A stretch of DNA of 64,000 bases from contig NC_134710.1 of the NCBI RefSeq assembly GCF_043290135.1, positions 280,435,776 through 280,499,775 on the forward strand. Reading direction: 5' to 3'. Below, piece after piece: positions 1-11,504 of the stretch. The notes below the pieces were generated by a model. The model saw nothing but the letters and a program-made list of their open reading frames with translations. It ran no database searches and was not told the DNA's origin. This DNA comes from Rhipicephalus microplus. Taxonomy: Eukaryota > Arthropoda > Arachnida > Ixodida > Ixodidae. The position numbers and the translations under genes were made by a program. Position 1 is the first letter of the stretch. Each line of letters begins with the position of its first letter.

Positions 1-545
1 TCGATTTAGGTACAAAGTCTATTTTAATTCAACCACCTTATGGTGCAAGTTCCGTCTCCTTATAGACAAAACAACTATTTTGTTATATTTGCCATTTTTT
101 CTCGTAAAGTTTGACCGCTAGAGAGGTCTAAAATATTTTTCCTCCAAATATACCTTATGTGGATTAAGTATTCACTCCTCAGATATTCATTCAAAGTGCA
201 CTAATGATATTGAAAAATGCAGACATAACACATTTCTGCTAAATTTTTTGAGGCGTATGTGGTCGAAAAATCGTAGTAATATTACTGAGCTCCAAACTCT
301 TTACGCAAGCCCTTTACTTAACTTGTAGACCAAATTTTGCACGGAAGAAGGAATACTTATGAAATAATTTTTTTCACAAACATCCAGACGAGATTCCGGG
401 AAGTTCAGGAGGCAGGCACGTGAGCAAAGTTATTTGTCTGCGAAATATTCTAGCAGTTACCTTTTTATTGCAGTAAAATCAGCGCGATTTTTTTCCGAAT
501 ACTTTTGAGGTGGTTGCCGAAATTGCTGGGACGTCTGACGTGGAA
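1..545 (+). repeat. AT-rich dispersed repeat, copy 1
   Basis: Two other stretches match this one by eye: 7,200-7,790 in reverse orientation and 9,235-9,490 in the same orientation. Shared landmarks include the ending 'gctgggacgt', the run 'tgaaatattctag' and the block around 'aagtattcact'. No coding potential is evident. Because the other two copies lie directly outside the two Penelope-like arms, this could be the 3' untranslated part of that element. That link is inference. Confidence 0.7.
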
Positions 546-2214
546 AACCCAATAGCCAATTCTTCCATTACATAATCGTGTAAATGTGAGCCAGTTCAAG
601 AACACTAGTGTCTTTTCGCATTTTATTACGTAACTGTACAGTACTTACTTTTACAAGTTACCTGCACTGAATACCTTCTCAATGCGCATACTGTCATGTA
701 TGCTCAGTGTGTATATGTGTATATATATATATAATATGTATATGTTGTTGCGCGTCGTACTGTATTACCTTTAATCAACTAATCGAATGAGTACCATGAT
801 AGATCTGCTGAAATACACATGCAGCTTTGTTGATGCAACTTGAGCATGGAACTTGAGATTCACTTAGATTGGTCGATGCATGCAGCTAATGGAACATTAT
901 CAACTTGGAGCAGCACCTTTTTATTTGCCTGCGTGAGCAACCTGAAATGGTAAAGTAAGGTTTATATCTACGGCACGAAAGGTGAAATGATTCTGCAACA
1001 GCGCGCTTTTTATGGTGTTTATTGCTCAGCATATCTTTTCTAGCATTTCTCACTCCAGTGGAGCCCGATGCCACTGAATATGCTTGCTATGCACTCAATT
1101 TATGCTTACACATAAGAAATCAGTTAGTTATGCAGGGTACATACTGTGTGTTGCACTCTTTGTGAAATTTCGGTCATTGTTCCTTGTGTACTTATTTCAG
1201 GTTTCTAGGATTGAACTTCCTGTATAGAAAGAACAGCTTCGCCCCACTTCCCTCGAAGGCACGAGTCATCCCATCAGCTCAAGATAATTGTGCAAGCAGC
1301 AGTGACGAGTGGTTTTGCAGTTAGAAGTATACCAACACTGACATTACAATAATACACCCCCAATTACACCACCTTGTAGAATTTTCTCTTCTTTAATGTC
1401 GAAATTTATACTGCAAGATGTAATAGGTTTTAAATGTCACTCTAGAAACTCGCTTATTCTTTCTACGTGTTTTTTTCTATTGTATATGTGTCAATCAACG
1501 CCATACCTCTCAGTCGTTTGCCCGACTATCACAAATATTTTTGAAAGTTGTGAAGATTTATTGTATTGAAAACAATGAATTTCAAGTACAGAGAGACAAA
1601 AACTTGGTCATGTGAGATATTCCAAAATGTTTCAGAATGCCATCAGAGTCCCGTTTGTCAGACTTTCAGTTTTTCTATAATAAAGGCAGATGTTAACATA
1701 TGGGCTTAATTGTTTTTTGCTTCAGCGTTACGTTTGGTTGAACATTACGCTACAGGTTACTGCTTGCACTACTGTGGTGTGGTGCGCGTGTGTGTGTGTG
1801 TGTGTGTGTGCGTTCATGTGTATGTGTAAGTGCCTTCCACGTCTTACGTTATCGTTTTCGGCCCAGTCTACGTAAACATATATACACTGGTCTCATGCAG
1901 CTCCTTCAAGACCATGGCACTTTATTTTATCAGCTGCATGCATGCAGGTATAAATAAGTGCAGTGGGTGACACCAGTATCTTCCTTCTTCCCTGTCAGCC
2001 GCAGAGACGTTTCACATATGCTTCTCCCTGAGAACAATTGAGGTTTGGGCCAGTTGGGGATGCACATTTGATGGAATGAAGTTTTATGAACGCCTCTCCT
2101 CAACACACAAGACTAATTGTCACCTCCTGCGTCTGTCTTTGTTTTCCCGTTAATCGCGCTTCATTTGATCAAGTATGCTTATCCATAACACTGCCATCGT
2201 TTCAATAGGGTTTC
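546..2214. other. No gene recognised; short AT and GT microsatellites
   Basis: Nothing with protein or RNA family character was found on either strand. A short TA-rich microsatellite lies near 709-745 and a (GT)n tract near 1,785-1,812. The small frames here have no recognisable composition or motif. Confidence 0.6.
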
Positions 2215-2445
2215 AGTGTTACACCCCACTCGCATGGGTGTAGTTTCATCCAACACCCATTGTTTAGGGGGTGTTCATAAACATCTATTAAAGTAGGTTG
2301 TAACGTTTTTTTACACCCTATGGTTTCAGGGTGTTTCTAAACACCTTATTGTTTAGGATGTTCCTAGACACCCTAAAATGGTGTTGCCCGTGGGACAAAA
2401 CAAGTACACTCTTATGAGTGTAAAATTTTTCAGCGTGTATAGTTG
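2215..2445 (-). repeat. ACACCC/GGGTGT-rich palindromic repeat, copy 1
   Basis: A series of short self-complementary units pairs ACACCC with GGGTGT every 20-40 bases. The segment ends in a motif 'cgtgggacaa...gagtgtaaaa...gcgtgtat' that reappears at 10,610-10,680. The orientation is opposite to the copy at 2,995-3,195, so the two face each other across about 550 bp. It may be a foldback element or MITE. No transposase was seen. Confidence 0.55.
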
Positions 2446-2994
2446 TCAGACTGTAGAGTTTTCTGGACACGCAGCACTACCTGTCGAAGCAGTTTTGAGT
2501 AGTGCAAAGCCCGACTTTCTCGTGCAGTTTTCTGTGTAACCATGTGCTACTACAACGTACGAAACAACGATTGAGCTAAATAGTAGATTTATTTGCGCAT
2601 ACAACACTCAGAAAAATAGCTACGAATTTTGTTGCGCTTGTCAGACGTGTCACCGCACCGCCGTGAAGTGCCCTCTGGTTCACTCGCCTGAATGGCCTGA
2701 ACGACAGCGAAAATAAGAGTGGACGCAATAGCTCCGTGGTCTACGAAAAAAAAAACACTTTAGTCTGTGCTGCTGTCGCGTTAGGAATTGCCACGGACGT
2801 AGATTACTTGAGTTTTTACTGATTTCCGAAGCTTTCGCAAAACATAATCGTGAGAGCGCTAAATACAGGCTGTTGCGAGCGTGTTGGGTATGTGAATACT
2901 AGCGTTCTCCAGACCTGTTCGCTTGAGTAAATGTGATAATTAGATACCGCTATATAGGCACATGTCTATTTTGTTCATTGCGTTTCTATCACGC

Positions 2995-3195
2995 CATTTT
3001 GATATACAGAGTAAAACGTTTTACACACAAAAGGATGTAAAAAGGGTGCTTTTACGAGAAAGCACCCTTTGCAACACCCTTTAACACCCATAAATGGTCG
3101 ATTGAAAAAAAAGCACCCATTTGTTTGGGTGCTTGCCTCGATAGCACTCTAAAATAGGCTCTAAGGGTGCTTTTGTGCCTGAGAAGGGTGTAGGT
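2995..3195 (+). repeat. ACACCC/GGGTGT-rich palindromic repeat, copy 2
   Basis: It has the same composition as the copies at 2,215-2,445 and 10,425-10,680, with many short dyads of ACACCC/GGGTGC type. Its left end 'gtaaaacgttttacac' is the counterpart of the end 'gtaaaaacgtttac' at about 10,650. This suggests a shared terminal motif. It is noncoding. Confidence 0.5.
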
Positions 3196-3238
3196 GACGA
3201 TTCATCGGATGGAATATGCAGCATAAGAAGAACACATA

Positions 3239-3545
3239 ATTATAATATTTGGGATTTTACGTCTCAAAAACCTCAATAAGATTATGAGGGTTGTCGTGGT
3301 GGAAAGCTCTAGAGATTTTGACCATTGGGTGTTCTTTAATGGGCGCTAATATCGCATAGTGCACAGGCTTCTACCTTTTCGCCTCCATACGAATTTGTCT
3401 GCCATGGCTGGCATTGTACCCGCGACCTTTGGATTGGCGGCCGAGCAGCGTAGCTACTGCACGAATATGTGGACCTTGCGTTAAATGATGGCCTAGACTT
3501 AGAATGTGTGAAGGTGCTCTCCGAATACAGCAGAATGCCAGCAGA
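3239..3545 (-). mobile_element. Degenerate tick tRNA-derived SINE
   Basis: The tail-side body reads 'gggattttacgtctcaaaa', followed by 'gttctttaa' and 'ttcgcctccat'. The right end corresponds to the tRNA-like head in reverse complement ('cccgcgacctttgg...gcagc'). It is clearly more diverged than the SINEs at 52-56 kb, so it is an older insertion or a related subfamily. Confidence 0.7.
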
Positions 3546-3669
3546 AGCAAATCGCGTTTCATCTATGATGGCAATTAACTGGAATCCACGTTACGAAAGC
3601 TCATTTTAGCGTTGGTTATAAGCTACATGTTTGCTGTGGATTATATACAGGAACATAATGTTCGCCCGA

Positions 3670-3945
3670 GTATGGGTGTGTGTGCGTGAGCCTGCGCATG
3701 TGTTCGCGTGTAAGCGCAATTGTGTGTACACCCGTGCATGTGTGCGTGCGCGTGTATGTGCGAGTCCGTGCTTGTGTTAAGCGTGCCTGTGCGCATGTGT
3801 ACGCCTATGCATGCGTGCGTTTACGGTCGCGTGTGTGTGTTGCCGTATGTGTGTATACGTGTATGTGTGTGCACCTGTGAATAAGTATGCGTGTGTATCA
3901 GCCCGTACGCCCTCAAATTTTGTGTGTGTGTGCGGGGGGGGGGAC
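3670..3945. repeat. Degenerate GT/GC-rich simple repeat
   Basis: About 270 bp of 'tgtgtgcgtg'-like sequence, interrupted by point changes and followed by a G run near 3,936-3,944. The Cys/Val/Arg-rich frame through it is an artefact of the repeat. Confidence 0.8.
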
Positions 3946-4619
3946 ACTGCTTCTTAGTGTTTAAGGTCCCACACCTGTTCAGACTGGGAGTCTATATGGG
4001 AGGTGGCTTAAGAAATGGCAGTGGTCAACGCAGTGTACACAGACTATTCAGTACATAGAAAACAGCTGCACATTTTCGTACTCATCATTGCTTACGAACT
4101 TGCTGTGGTAGCTGATTAGGTCCGCTGAGGCGCTTCTACGCTCGAAAACGTGGGTTATGACCAATTCACACGGAAAGCTGTCACTGCACTTACGCACAAC
4201 CATCGTTTATATTAACAACGTTTAACAAGAACGTGCCCTGCCTTTGCTACAGGTGGTTAGCTAGCTCATTGGGCAACCATATGGAATTATGTGCTGATCA
4301 TGTGGTCAGCAAAAAGTTTGTTATAACAACCTCGGCGCGTTTCGTGGTGCGTGACAAGCCTTCTAAACATCCGCGACTGTGGAGTAATTTGTTCCAGCTT
4401 CAACTGTGCATTCAGTGTTTGCGGCACCATATGCGGAATCGCCAGACACAGACAATGCGAAAAGAAATTCCTCTGCAAAAAGGTGTAGCGATGCTCTCCC
4501 GCTAATGCCACCGAGGACAAAATAATTATTGTTTCTGGCCATTCCATGACGCACTTTGTTTTCCGCAAGTTTTGCTTTGCTATTTTTCGCCCACTGCAAT
4601 CGCATTCCGTCAAAATACT

Positions 4620-5089
4620 CAAAGACCCGAGGCTGGTAAATAACCTGCGTCGCCGTGGACTGGCTGGAAGGAGAGTTGCCGTTTACAAGGAGTCATTCCG
4701 CGTCGAACGGCCATCCGCCGTATGCGCCATAGCGTTTGCCTTTCGGCGCCGTCTTAGCGGGTTTCCCGCTCCTCCCCCCCCCGCTCACCCCGGCCAGCGT
4801 TGCTCCCACAACGGCGGCGTAGATAAGCGAATAGTTGCGTCACCGAACACCTGCGTTGACAGCTGCGGCGCCGCCGACAGTGCCTCCTCCTTCTCTCTCT
4901 CAATGTTGGTCTCTCTGTCACATCGTCTTTCAAATGCGTTGCGTTGGTCTGGGGTTTTGGTCGCTGTGTGTGTTCTAGCCAACAGGCGCATATTCAAAGG
5001 CGGTCACGCATGACACCGTGTTCGAAGTGACGCTCGGATTAAGGAATATTCATGGAGTGGCGGACACGGACAACGTGGGCCTGTTAACG
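4620..5089 (+). promoter_or_regulatory. CpG-rich patch, candidate 5' UTR exon ending at a splice donor
   Basis: This is an unusually GC- and CpG-rich island in AT-rich surroundings, with 'ggcgcc', 'gcggcgccgcc' and a long C run near 4,775-4,790. It ends in a strong donor consensus: 'aacg' followed by 'gtgagtg', with the GT at 5,090-5,091. The last ATG before the donor (5,052) runs into a stop after 11 codons, so any exon here would be noncoding. A repeat of foreign composition is the alternative. No downstream exon was recognised in the window. Confidence 0.3.
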
Positions 5090-5099
5090 GTGAGTGTAC

Positions 5100-7199
5100 T
5101 GTTTTCGTAGGTAGTAATCATACAGTGCTAGCTGGGCGCCTGCAGCAGCTGTGCCGAAGTAGGCTGCCAGCCATTTACAACAGCATGCGTTCGTGGGCCT
5201 GTTGCAGATGCCCGATTAAACGTGTGACTTAACGAGTTCACACTGCTATGCGCGATGTTGTGTAAGTGCCTGCATCACTCATACAGTAAGTGATGTGATC
5301 ACTTAACAAGGGCGTGATTAGTTGCTGATCACACATTGTCTCTACACTGCACAAAGTGATTGATATTGTTTTAGGATGTGCTTTGGGCTACATCGTAATA
5401 ACATTTCTATTATTACTCAAATGTGCAACGTGCTTCTGTAGGTGTAAGCGTAAAAAAAAAAGAAAATTTTTGTACAGAGGCGCACTGTACGAAATGGCTT
5501 TTTTTTTGCTTAAAGACGGTATAGTTGGAGGTGCTGATATGCCGCGATGCTGCCAGCACGTGCGCCTCGGTCTTTTAAGCTATTTAGGACAAGTGTCACC
5601 AGCAACAGGGAAAGATCTAGCAGATTTCCAAAGGCGCGTTGTTGTGGCCATCGCCGTGCGTTGTTTTTCCTCGTTTCTGTTTGCTGTTTTCGTGCGTTGC
5701 CTTCATCTGCGATAGCGTTCGGCGTTATAACAGAATCGAGAGAGTACACGTGACTGTGGGAGCTATTTGCGGTAGCTCTAGCATAAGCCATGGCTGCTGC
5801 AACGTAGACGTTGGTGTCGTTCGAGCGCTCCTGCTTGCTTGATTGTGTTTAACTGAGTATTTAGGTACGGGTTACGTTTGTGAATCCCGTGGTCAATATT
5901 CGCTAATAGCGTGCTCCTGATTGTCATCAGAGGATGGGCTTGGTTGTCGAAATTTGCCAGACGCTTTTTCTGAAAGCAAGCTTTGAAAAATTTTTTTAAA
6001 GAAATACTTTCATACGTGCTAGGCAATGCCAATTGCAGGCCCGCAACTCTTTAAAAACTGGACGAGCTATCACATCTTTTATCAAATTACAACGAATTAA
6101 GATGATTGAATTATAGATGACGAATTTCTGTGCTATATTAGGTGCACAAAACACATGTTCGCAGCCCTACGTCTAGAAAGCAGGGAAATAGGAAGCACAG
6201 CGTCAAATTTGCATTAGACTCCATTGACGGAGCGTCTTGTGAGGGTAGAAAGAACGAGAAAATTGTTCATTTTTGATACCCTTATAGAGGCAGTCAGAAT
6301 TGCACTGATTGGTGACTTGTAACAATTCATCAGATTGTTAGAGGCGTGATTAAAGTCAGTAAATCTTTTACTTTTTTTTGCAGACCTCTTCACTAGTGCC
6401 ACGCCCAGGATCATTTGTTCTCATTTAAAAGAGAAAGCAGAGATGTCTTCACTGTTTGTACAAGAAGAGGAAAGTTTCTTGTGCGTTTTGATTAATGCTG
6501 CATGTTCTGAACGTTGTACTTTAAAGAATTGTTTTTCACACTGGCTCACTACCCTAGAAGGAATTTGATTCTTAGGTGAGTTCAGGCTTTCGTAAGTGCC
6601 ATTTTTGAGCAGTAGTCTTACACTTCACCTCATTTCGGGAATTTGCTGTATGCTGAAAAACTCTTATCTTCATCATACGAAATTATTGGAATGTATGGGT
6701 TGTATGCTTCGAGTTCAGTGTAATGTCAATTACACGCCATTTCAAAGGATACACACTACACAATCTTTATATATGGTGCTGCCAGAACAGCACGAACATC
6801 CTTTTATGAGAAGTCATATTTGCTCTTATTACAGGATGAAAGGGTGCCGCTGACATCCTGCGTAGTCTACCCCAGACCCAGCCTAGAGCAAGCCTACTTC
6901 CTGAACCTCCACATGGATAACCGAAAAATCGTCCGTGTCAGTAATGACGAAGAAGGAGTGACAGCACTGATGAGTTGATGTTTTTTTTTAATTTTCAACA
7001 TTGTCTACGGCCGCAAGGCCTATAACAACCACCGTGATTGAGTGGCTTTTTATCGGCGTGAGTTTGGAGTTTATCAAAGAAGTTGTTCAGGCAGTGTGAC
7101 GCTGAAAATTTTAGTGTCACAATGCCTAAACAACTTTTTCTAGTGTGGTCAAGGTAGATGAACAAATATTGTTGTTTGTGTAAGTTATTTTGCTTAAAT
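5100..7199. other. No gene recognised
   Basis: AT-rich sequence with small frames that lack family motifs. The 119-residue plus frame at 5,356-5,715 has a hydrophobic start and a Lys-rich stretch made by an A run, but nothing supports it as a gene. Confidence 0.55.
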
Positions 7200-7790
7200 A
7201 TAGCTGGACCATTCCATGCCAAACGTCCCAGCCACTTTGGCGACCATCTGAAATGTATTTGAAAAAAAAAATGTGCTGACTTACTGCGTTGAAAACAGTG
7301 AACTCCTAGAATATTTCAGCGATAAAAAAAGTTTTGTTGATGTGGCTGGCTTATAACTTCCTGGCATAATGCCGTCTGTGTGCTGTTTGTGGAAAATTTC
7401 GTTTTAAAACTACCGCTTATATTTTCTAAAGCTAATTCGGTCTACCTGTTAAGTAAATGTGCTTCTGTAAGGTATTTGAAGCTCAATAATAATAGTGCAA
7501 TTTTTTGCCACATTCACTTCCAAGAATAAAGCCAAAATGTGTTATGTTTGCATTTTTATTGCAATATTGCACTTTGTATGAATATCTGAACAGTGAATAC
7601 TTACTCCACAGAAGGTATATTTTGAGGAAAAAATATCTTTCTACCTCTGAAGCTGCTGAAATATACGAGAAAATATCACGAATTTCACAAAATCGTGATT
7701 TTTGTCCGTATTTAGATGCAATTTGCTCCATGTTGTCATACAATGAAAACTCATCATTACACCTAAACTGTAAGAAAATGAAATTATTTC
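7200..7790 (-). repeat. AT-rich dispersed repeat, copy 2
   Basis: The reverse complement aligns with 1-545 over almost its whole length, including 'gctgggacgt' (near 7,225), 'gaaatattctag' and 'cattcactgttcagatattcat'-like segments. It abuts the minus-strand Penelope-like arm and forms the outer part of the left arm of the palindrome. Confidence 0.7.
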
Positions 7791-7799
7791 TGTAATAAA

Positions 7800-8508
7800 A
7801 ATCTTATCGCAAAAAGGACAGGAAAGAGCGCTGTCAACTGAATTTTATTGAAGGTGCTACTATCGTTTTTATACTGAGCACAAGACCAGGGCTCATCTGC
7901 AAGAACAGATGTGTGACCATGACAAAATAATTTTAACCGAGAAAAGAATACTCTTTTTCGGAAAAGATAAGTGAAGGTGTACTGGTGCATTGATCCTTGG
8001 CCTTCCTGATAAAGAGCTCTAAAATCTCTCACTTTTCTGCTTGCTTCTATTTTCAAAAACCTTGTTTTATGAAACCTAGGACTACACTTACATTCTTTAC
8101 GGTGTCCGGCCATGAGACTACTGTAGCCCTTGTTAACATTTAAAGCATGCTGTCTTGCTTGATCATTGAAGCATTGCCCAGTTTGTCCTATGTTTACTTT
8201 TCCACGTGTTAGCGGTATCTCATACACATTAGATTGGCATTCAGTGAACTTATTCTAGTGACGAATGGTGCAAGATTGACTATTCCTGTTGTTGTAAGTA
8301 CATGCACTTTTGAAAGCTTGCAAGGGGTGGAAAACAACAATGTCATATCTGCTGGCTCTTTTCCTAAAATTGTGAGACACCTTATGTACGTAGTACCATG
8401 TGACATGCAAAGGTGATTGGTCATTTTCTTTTTCTTTTGGTCCTGTTTTCTTTAACTTTACTTTCTGCAGGAGGGTTTCGCAAACAAGTGTGATGATGCT
8501 GTTGGGGT
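7800..8508 (-). pseudogene. Penelope-like element remnant, RT C-terminus and GIY-YIG domain
   Basis: Penelope-like elements encode a reverse transcriptase followed by a C-terminal GIY-YIG endonuclease. The minus strand here reads the end of the RT-side region ('STPCKLSKVH', about 8,300-8,330), then a GIY-YIG-type segment starting 'YEIPLTRGKVNIGQTGQC' (about 8,165-8,225). The expected tyrosine of YIG is changed to Asn, and the remainder is Cys/His rich ('ECKCSPRFHKTRFLK'). The frames are split (8,209-8,424 and 7,784-8,227), so it is not functional. It is the left arm of a palindrome with 8,690-9,190. Confidence 0.75.
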
Positions 8509-8584
8509 ATTGGCTGGTGCTATCAGCCCAGGAGTGCTAAGAATGTTCTGCCTTTTGATAGTGGGCATTCAAATTTAGTAGAAA

Positions 8585-9190
8585 GAGGAATTGATACCAC
8601 ACGTATTCAGGCCACCCTTCAGAAGTCATGTTAGCACAAGGGTGAGGTCAGGCTTAAAAACCAGATTAAAAGACTAAAAGATGCTGGGTATCCCAACAGA
8701 ATCATCACACCCGTTTGCAAAACCCTCCTGCAGAAAGTAAAGTTTAAGAAGACAGGACCAACAAAAAACAATGACCAAAACCTTTGCATGTTATACCACA
8801 AATAGTGTCTCACAATTAAAAAAATAGCCGGAAGATATGATATTAGCGTGTTGTTTTCAACCCCTTGCAAGCTTTGAAAAGTGTGTGTACTAAACAGCAA
8901 CAGGAATAGTCAATGTTGCCCCATTCGTCACGATAATAGGTTTACCTAATGCCAATTTAACGTTTGTAAAAGTATTTTTTATCAGGTAAAGCAATGATAA
9001 GTGCATCACTACACGTTCACTTATCTTTTCCGAGAGGGAGTATTCTTTTCACAGTTAAGATTATTTTGTAGTGCTCACACGTGTCGTCGCGCATGAACAC
9101 GGTTGTTGTACTCCGTATAAAAGTGCTCGTAGCACATTCATTAAATTCAGTTGACAGTCGGTGCTCTTTCCTGTCCTTTCTGTGTCTTCC
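8585..9190 (+). pseudogene. Penelope-like element remnant, inverted partner
   Basis: Plus-strand translation gives the Penelope-type segment 'RLKNQIKRLKDAGYPNRII' (about 8,650-8,705), followed by 'KTLLQKVKF'. From about 8,690 it is the inverted equivalent of 7,808-8,508. Relative to the left arm it lacks about 170 bp that should hold the GIY-YIG core. The outer end 'gtcctttctgtg' (about 9,175) mirrors 'aaaaaggacagg' at about 7,811. Confidence 0.7.
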
Positions 9191-9234
9191 TAAAGTTGTC
9201 GCGCTGTGACTAGCACACAACCACGATGAACCAA

Positions 9235-9490
9235 CTCTCCCAAATTAAGCTCTTGTTACGTAACACGTAGACCGAGTTTCGTATGGAAAGAAGGAGCGGT
9301 GCTTTTAAAATAAACTTTTTCACATACAACACCTACACGGCATTCCAGGAAGTTCAGAAGGCAGCCACGTGACCAAATATTTTACCCCTCCTAAATATTC
9401 CAGAAGTTCACTATTTTCAATGCAGCACAAGTTTTTCGAATACATTTGAGACGGTTGCCAAAATGGCTGGGACTTTTACCATAAAGTGAC
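9235..9490 (+). repeat. AT-rich dispersed repeat, copy 3 (partial)
   Basis: It matches 300-545 in direct orientation ('ggaagttcag', 'ttttcgaatacatttgaga', 'ggctgggac') and 7,200-7,450 in reverse. It follows the plus-strand Penelope-like arm exactly as copy 2 follows the minus-strand arm, but it is shorter by roughly 300 bp. Confidence 0.65.
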
Positions 9491-10424
9491 CGAGCTGTGT
9501 CATTAGCCATAATTATGCATTACCTCTTTTGTTTTTTGTGTGTCCTGACTCAGTTTTGTGTTCGTTTTTAGCTTATTGTGTTTCTGATCATTGTGTTGGT
9601 TTCTTAAGTATTCGCTAAAGTTATATGTGCGAAAACCCGTATATGTTTGCATGTACATCATTTCTCATAACCAACTGTTATACATCCAGGAATACAAAGC
9701 TTAAACCACTGGGATTGTATACATTTGAAAACACTATCCATATATGTTTTTGTGTGCATCACTTCTTTGGAACGATTGTGTACATGAAGGCGTATATAGT
9801 GAAATCATGGTGATTGTATATATTTGAAGTAATCATAAGTATATATTTGCCTGTATTTCATTCCTATTAACCGATTGTGTACACGAAGGAGTATTAAACT
9901 GGAAACCACTGGGATTGTAGATACTTGAAAGAATTATAGGGATATATTAGCGTGTATTTCATTTGTAGTCTTTATGTACTTCAAGCAGAATACTAAACTG
10001 AAACCAGTGTAATTGTATGTTGCAAAGAATTGTAAATAAAGTGAAACTGAAAAAATATAATAAACATTTGAGGTGTTGCATGTGTAGTGTACGTATACGT
10101 GAATGTATATCTGGTGAAAAAGTTGTGCGGCAGAAGAAAAGTTTATGTTTTGTTTGCCTATTAAATAAACGCAATATGCAAGGGCAGCAAGGCTTCATTT
10201 TCTGTAACGCGTATTATGCATATACTGTGAAGTATATATATATCCAGCACAAGTTCATACACGATTGTACGCGTTTATATTTTTGCCCACACGCAATGAA
10301 TGCAGCTCGACAGGTGGCGCACCATCGATAATCAGGACCACTTTCTTCAAGTTGTGTCTAATCAGTGCATGCTGATATCTATTAGTGCAGTCTAAAAGAA
10401 TGCTGCCACCCCTGCCATGGGCAC
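9491..10424. other. No gene recognised; short internal repeats
   Basis: Sequence of the type 'ccactgggattgta...atatatttg' recurs about every 110-120 bp between roughly 9,700 and 10,010, with landmarks 'aaaccactgggattgta' near 9,704 and 9,903. This suggests a short degenerate tandem repeat. Nothing coding was found. Confidence 0.5.
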
Positions 10425-10680
10425 TCAACACCCTTGTGCACCCTTCTCGCACCCTCCTCAGAGGGTGCTAAAAAAGTGATGGACATCGAAGGCACCCTTC
10501 CTTAAGGGTGTTTTTGTAACACCCTACAGTTTTTTTACATGTGCACCCTATTCTAAGGGTGCATGGTAAAGCACCCTTTTTGGAAAGTGCTGAATTAACA
10601 CCCTTAGGGTGTCGTCCACGGGACAAGCTCATCTACACCCTTCTGGGTGTAAAAACGTTTACTGTGTATGAGGATAAATT
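10425..10680 (-). repeat. ACACCC/GGGTGT-rich palindromic repeat, copy 3
   Basis: Dense short dyads such as 'acacccttagggtgt' (near 10,597) are followed by 'cacgggacaa' and an end 'gggtgtaaaaacgtttac'. The same end order occurs at 2,380-2,445. It is noncoding. Confidence 0.6.
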
Positions 10681-10744
10681 TGAGTGTAAGAAAGGCTTTT
10701 ATATTTTTTACGGTGTCTATCAGTACCCATTTTGGGTGTTCATG

Positions 10745-10860
10745 CATGAATTTCTATAAGTGCCTATAAATGCCTCTTTTCCAACTGAGCGCCTCCATGG
10801 GCGCTATTCAAGCTCAGATTTTTGTTTAAGAGCGTAGTTTGAAACCATTATTTTCGTGAA
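10745..10860 (+). repeat. Small dispersed repeat, copy 1
   Basis: It matches the reverse complement of about 33,765-33,880: 'gcctataaatgcct', then a GCGCC block, then 'caagctcagatttttgttt'. The function is unknown. Confidence 0.55.
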
Positions 10861-11504
10861 AAAGGCAACTTTGACATTTCTAAACACTATAAGGTTAAAA
10901 AAAGACAAACCTGACATTCTTCAAAAGATTGGAGGAGGAGCATGAGGAGTGCAAAAGACGATATTTCTGCATTCCTAAGTTAAAGCACGTCTCAGCGTCA
11001 GCAGAAGAAAGAGAAGTGAGAAATAATTATGAGGTAAGAAAATAAAAGTGACGTCTATGGCCGAGGACGCGGCGACCGCCTTCTACAGACAGCTGTCCAG
11101 TGCCCTGAAGGAACTTAAGAACCATCTTGAAGACCTAGAAATTGCGGTGGGAAAGGAAGATCAGGTTTTTCTGGGCAGCTGCGGGTAGCTGGAGAACGAA
11201 TGTAAACCCATGGAGGGCTAGTCATGAAGTGATATTGTTGGTTCAGTGGTGGTGGAGGTCACCTAATTGCGATATTTTATTCAGCGAGGCCCGAGAGAGG
11301 TGCCGGAATGTTTACAATCAACGGTTCACTTAGCACACATTCACTGTATGCTTGAATACGCTTGTTTTGTATGAGATTCCTTGACGTTTGTCTTTAGGTG
11401 ACAAACTTGGAAAAATACAGAACAGGGCTTCAAGGTTTGTTCTAAGCCATTACTAAAAACTTACAGCTGTAACAATATGAAAAATGAAGAGGCTGGGAAT
11501 TAGT

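Noticed and set aside
3680..3880. 66-residue Cys/Val/Arg-rich frame
   Set aside because: Encoded by a GT-rich simple repeat.
4546..5013. 155-residue plus frame in the GC-rich patch
   Set aside because: The composition is Arg/Ser/Ala as expected from random GC-rich DNA. No domain, no supported start, and overlapping frames are equally open.
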